Below, in pieces: positions 62,978 to 64,000 of a stretch of 64,000 nt of DNA. The notes under the pieces were generated by a model. The model was not told where the DNA came from and did not search any database. It was given only the letters and a program-made list of their open reading frames with translations. The DNA comes from Myxococcaceae bacterium JPH2 (GTDB lineage: Bacteria > Myxococcota > Myxococcia > Myxococcales > Myxococcaceae), in NCBI GenBank assembly GCA_016458225.1, contig JAEMGR010000005.1:868001-932000 (forward strand), written 5' to 3'. Position numbers and translations under genes: made by a program. Positions within the stretch are counted from its first letter, which is position 1. Every line of letters starts with the position of its first letter.

Positions 62978-63272
62978 GGTGGAATCCCCTCGCGAACAGC
63001 GTTGTGCGAGAGGAACACCATCCCCGAGGGGAAGTGTCACCCCACCCTGCCTCGCGAGCCCCCAGGGCAGGTGGATCCACGCAGCCCCGGAAAGCCTGTC
63101 CCGCCGGACAGGGAGACGGGCGTTCCCTGCCGAGGTCACAGGCGCGTGCCGAGCGGAGGCCCGTCCTGCCCCGCGGGGAGGCAGGCGGCCCCTTCCATGA
63201 CGGCGGAAGCCAGGCGATCTGCGGCATCATGCACCCCCGCCCCTGAAGCACCGCCCCCGCGAGAGGCCCCGC

Positions 63273-63731
63273 GTGTCCGACCCGAACCCAGCATCCCCGC
63301 CCTCCTCATCCCAGGCACCATCGGACGTGCCTCCCTCGGGGCCGCAAGACACGGGGGACGAGGCGCCACCAGAGCGCTCGCGCGGGCTGACCCAGGGCAG
63401 TGGTCGGAAGCTGTGGCTGGGCGCGCTGCTGTTCGCGCTCGCCAGCGTGATGGGGCGCGTGGCCACGCGGCGGGAGTCCTACGTCGAGGACGTCCAAGCC
63501 GTGGTCATCTCCGGGCGTGAGCGGCTCGGGCACTGCGGCTCGGTGGATCCAGGTTCGCGCGTGACGGCGCGGCTGGTGCTGGATGGGAACGGCCGCGCGC
63601 GGGCCACGGTGGAAGGAGCGCTGGCGGGCACCGTGGCGGGTCGCTGTGTCGAGGAGGAATTGTCCCGGCTCGCGTACCCGAAGCGGACGGGGCTGCCCGT
63701 CACGGTGGCGCTGTCGCTCGACGCGCGGTGA
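63273..63731 (+). CDS. Membrane-anchored protein with TonB/AgmX-like C-terminal domain
   Basis: The product is 152 residues from GTG 63273, with GAGAGG 6 bp upstream. A Ser/Pro-rich N-terminus precedes one membrane helix (LWLGALLFALASVMG). The C-terminal region (SRVTARLVLDGNGRARATVEG, then AGRCVEEELSRLAYPKRTGL) resembles the AgmX/PglI-type TonB-like domains of myxobacterial gliding proteins. It is divergent from the exbB operon. Function is unknown; a role in an envelope complex is inferred. Confidence 0.65.
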   Translation: MSDPNPASPPSSSQAPSDVPPSGPQDTGDEAPPERSRGLTQGSGRKLWLGALLFALASVMGRVATRRESYVEDVQAVVISGRERLGHCGSVDPGSRVTARLVLDGNGRARATVEGALAGTVAGRCVEEELSRLAYPKRTGLPVTVALSLDAR

Positions 63732-63754
63732 GCGCGCCTGCGAGGATGCTCGCC

Positions 63755-64000
63755 ATGCGTGGAAAGACAGTCGTCGTGACGGGAGCCTCCTCGGGCATTG
63801 GCGAGGAGCTGGCGGTAGTCCTGGCGGCGCGCGGGGCGAACGTGGTGCTCGCGGCCCGCAACGCCGAGGCGCTGGAGCGCGTGAAGGCGCGCTGCACCCA
63901 AGCCGGTGGCACCGCCCTGGCCGTGCCCACGGACGTCGCGGATCCAGAGGCCTGTCGGGTGTTGGTGGAGCGCGCGGTGGAGGCGTTCGGCGGCGTGGAC
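63755..64000 (+). CDS. Short-chain dehydrogenase/reductase (3' end cut by window edge)
   Basis: From ATG 63755 (GAGG 9 bp upstream) 82 codons are in frame to the window end without a stop. The N-terminal Rossmann motif TGASSGIG is complete; LAARNAEALERV and TDVADPEACRVLVERA follow. The Arg after LAA suggests NADP preference. The catalytic Ser/Tyr/Lys part is outside the window. An ATG 9 bp earlier is in frame but overlaps the ribosome site. Confidence 0.85.
   Translation, partial: MRGKTVVVTGASSGIGEELAVVLAARGANVVLAARNAEALERVKARCTQAGGTALAVPTDVADPEACRVLVERAVEAFGGVD

Overview
The window is very GC-rich chromosomal DNA, dense in genes, with G or C at nearly every third codon position. Its content points to a myxobacterium (Myxococcota, probably Myxococcaceae): many small lipoproteins, TonB-dependent receptors that carry their own TonB-like domain, a SitI3-like immunity gene next to a contact-toxin-like gene, and large secreted hydrolases. 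This assignment comes from gene content only. No rRNA, tRNA, CRISPR array or complete insertion sequence was seen.

Layout. 1-7.6 kb: a WYL regulator cut by the left edge, a LysE-type exporter, an endosialidase-chaperone (S74) lipoprotein, a TetR regulator divergent from an unusual serine-hydrolase/metallo-beta-lactamase fusion with twin operator-like sites between them, an RraA-like protein and an Hsp70-like ATPase. 7.7-10.7 kb: a 1003-residue Ala-rich protein with a possible papain-like Cys-His-Asp triad. 10.9-15.2 kb: an OmpA-like lipoprotein, a TonB-dependent receptor and a lipoprotein. 15.3-21 kb: small membrane and secreted proteins, a trigger-factor-like protein without the ribosome-binding domain, and a 337-residue Ala-rich protein. 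21.2-23.9 kb: a decayed toxin-immunity pair. 24.3-29.8 kb: an unknown cytoplasmic protein, a 495-residue unknown protein, an acyl-homoserine-lactone-acylase-like lipoprotein and a Cys-rich lipoprotein.

29.9-34.4 kb: a three-gene set (DUF1501 protein and two haem-c-motif proteins). 34.7-37.2 kb: an ADOP/MacB-type permease. 37.2-38.7 kb: a gene-poor, less GC-rich stretch with one small lipoprotein. 38.7-43.9 kb: a molybdopterin oxidoreductase, a UPF0104-type membrane protein, an enoyl-reductase-like MDR enzyme and an SDR enzyme. 44-53 kb: a zinc-ribbon/HEAT-type protein, a tailspike-like beta-helix protein, a GH18 chitinase-like enzyme and a divergent discoidin-esterase lipoprotein. 53-57.3 kb: an NTF2-like protein, an alpha/beta hydrolase translationally coupled to a ZIP transporter, and a caspase-like/surface-repeat protein. 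57.4-63 kb: exbB-exbD-tonB-receptor-lipoprotein. The window ends with a TM-anchored protein and the start of an SDR gene.

How they fit together. The 57.4-63 kb locus is a full TonB energising system. Its receptor-lipoprotein pair is paralogous to the pair at 10.9-14.3 kb, which has no ExbBD of its own and may use the distant one. The chitinase, the esterase and the lactonase- and acylase-like enzymes fit a predatory, polymer-degrading life style. The toxin-immunity remnant (at least one nonsense change and four single-base deletions) and the Ala-rich signal-less proteins look like conflict or effector material and are the least explained parts.
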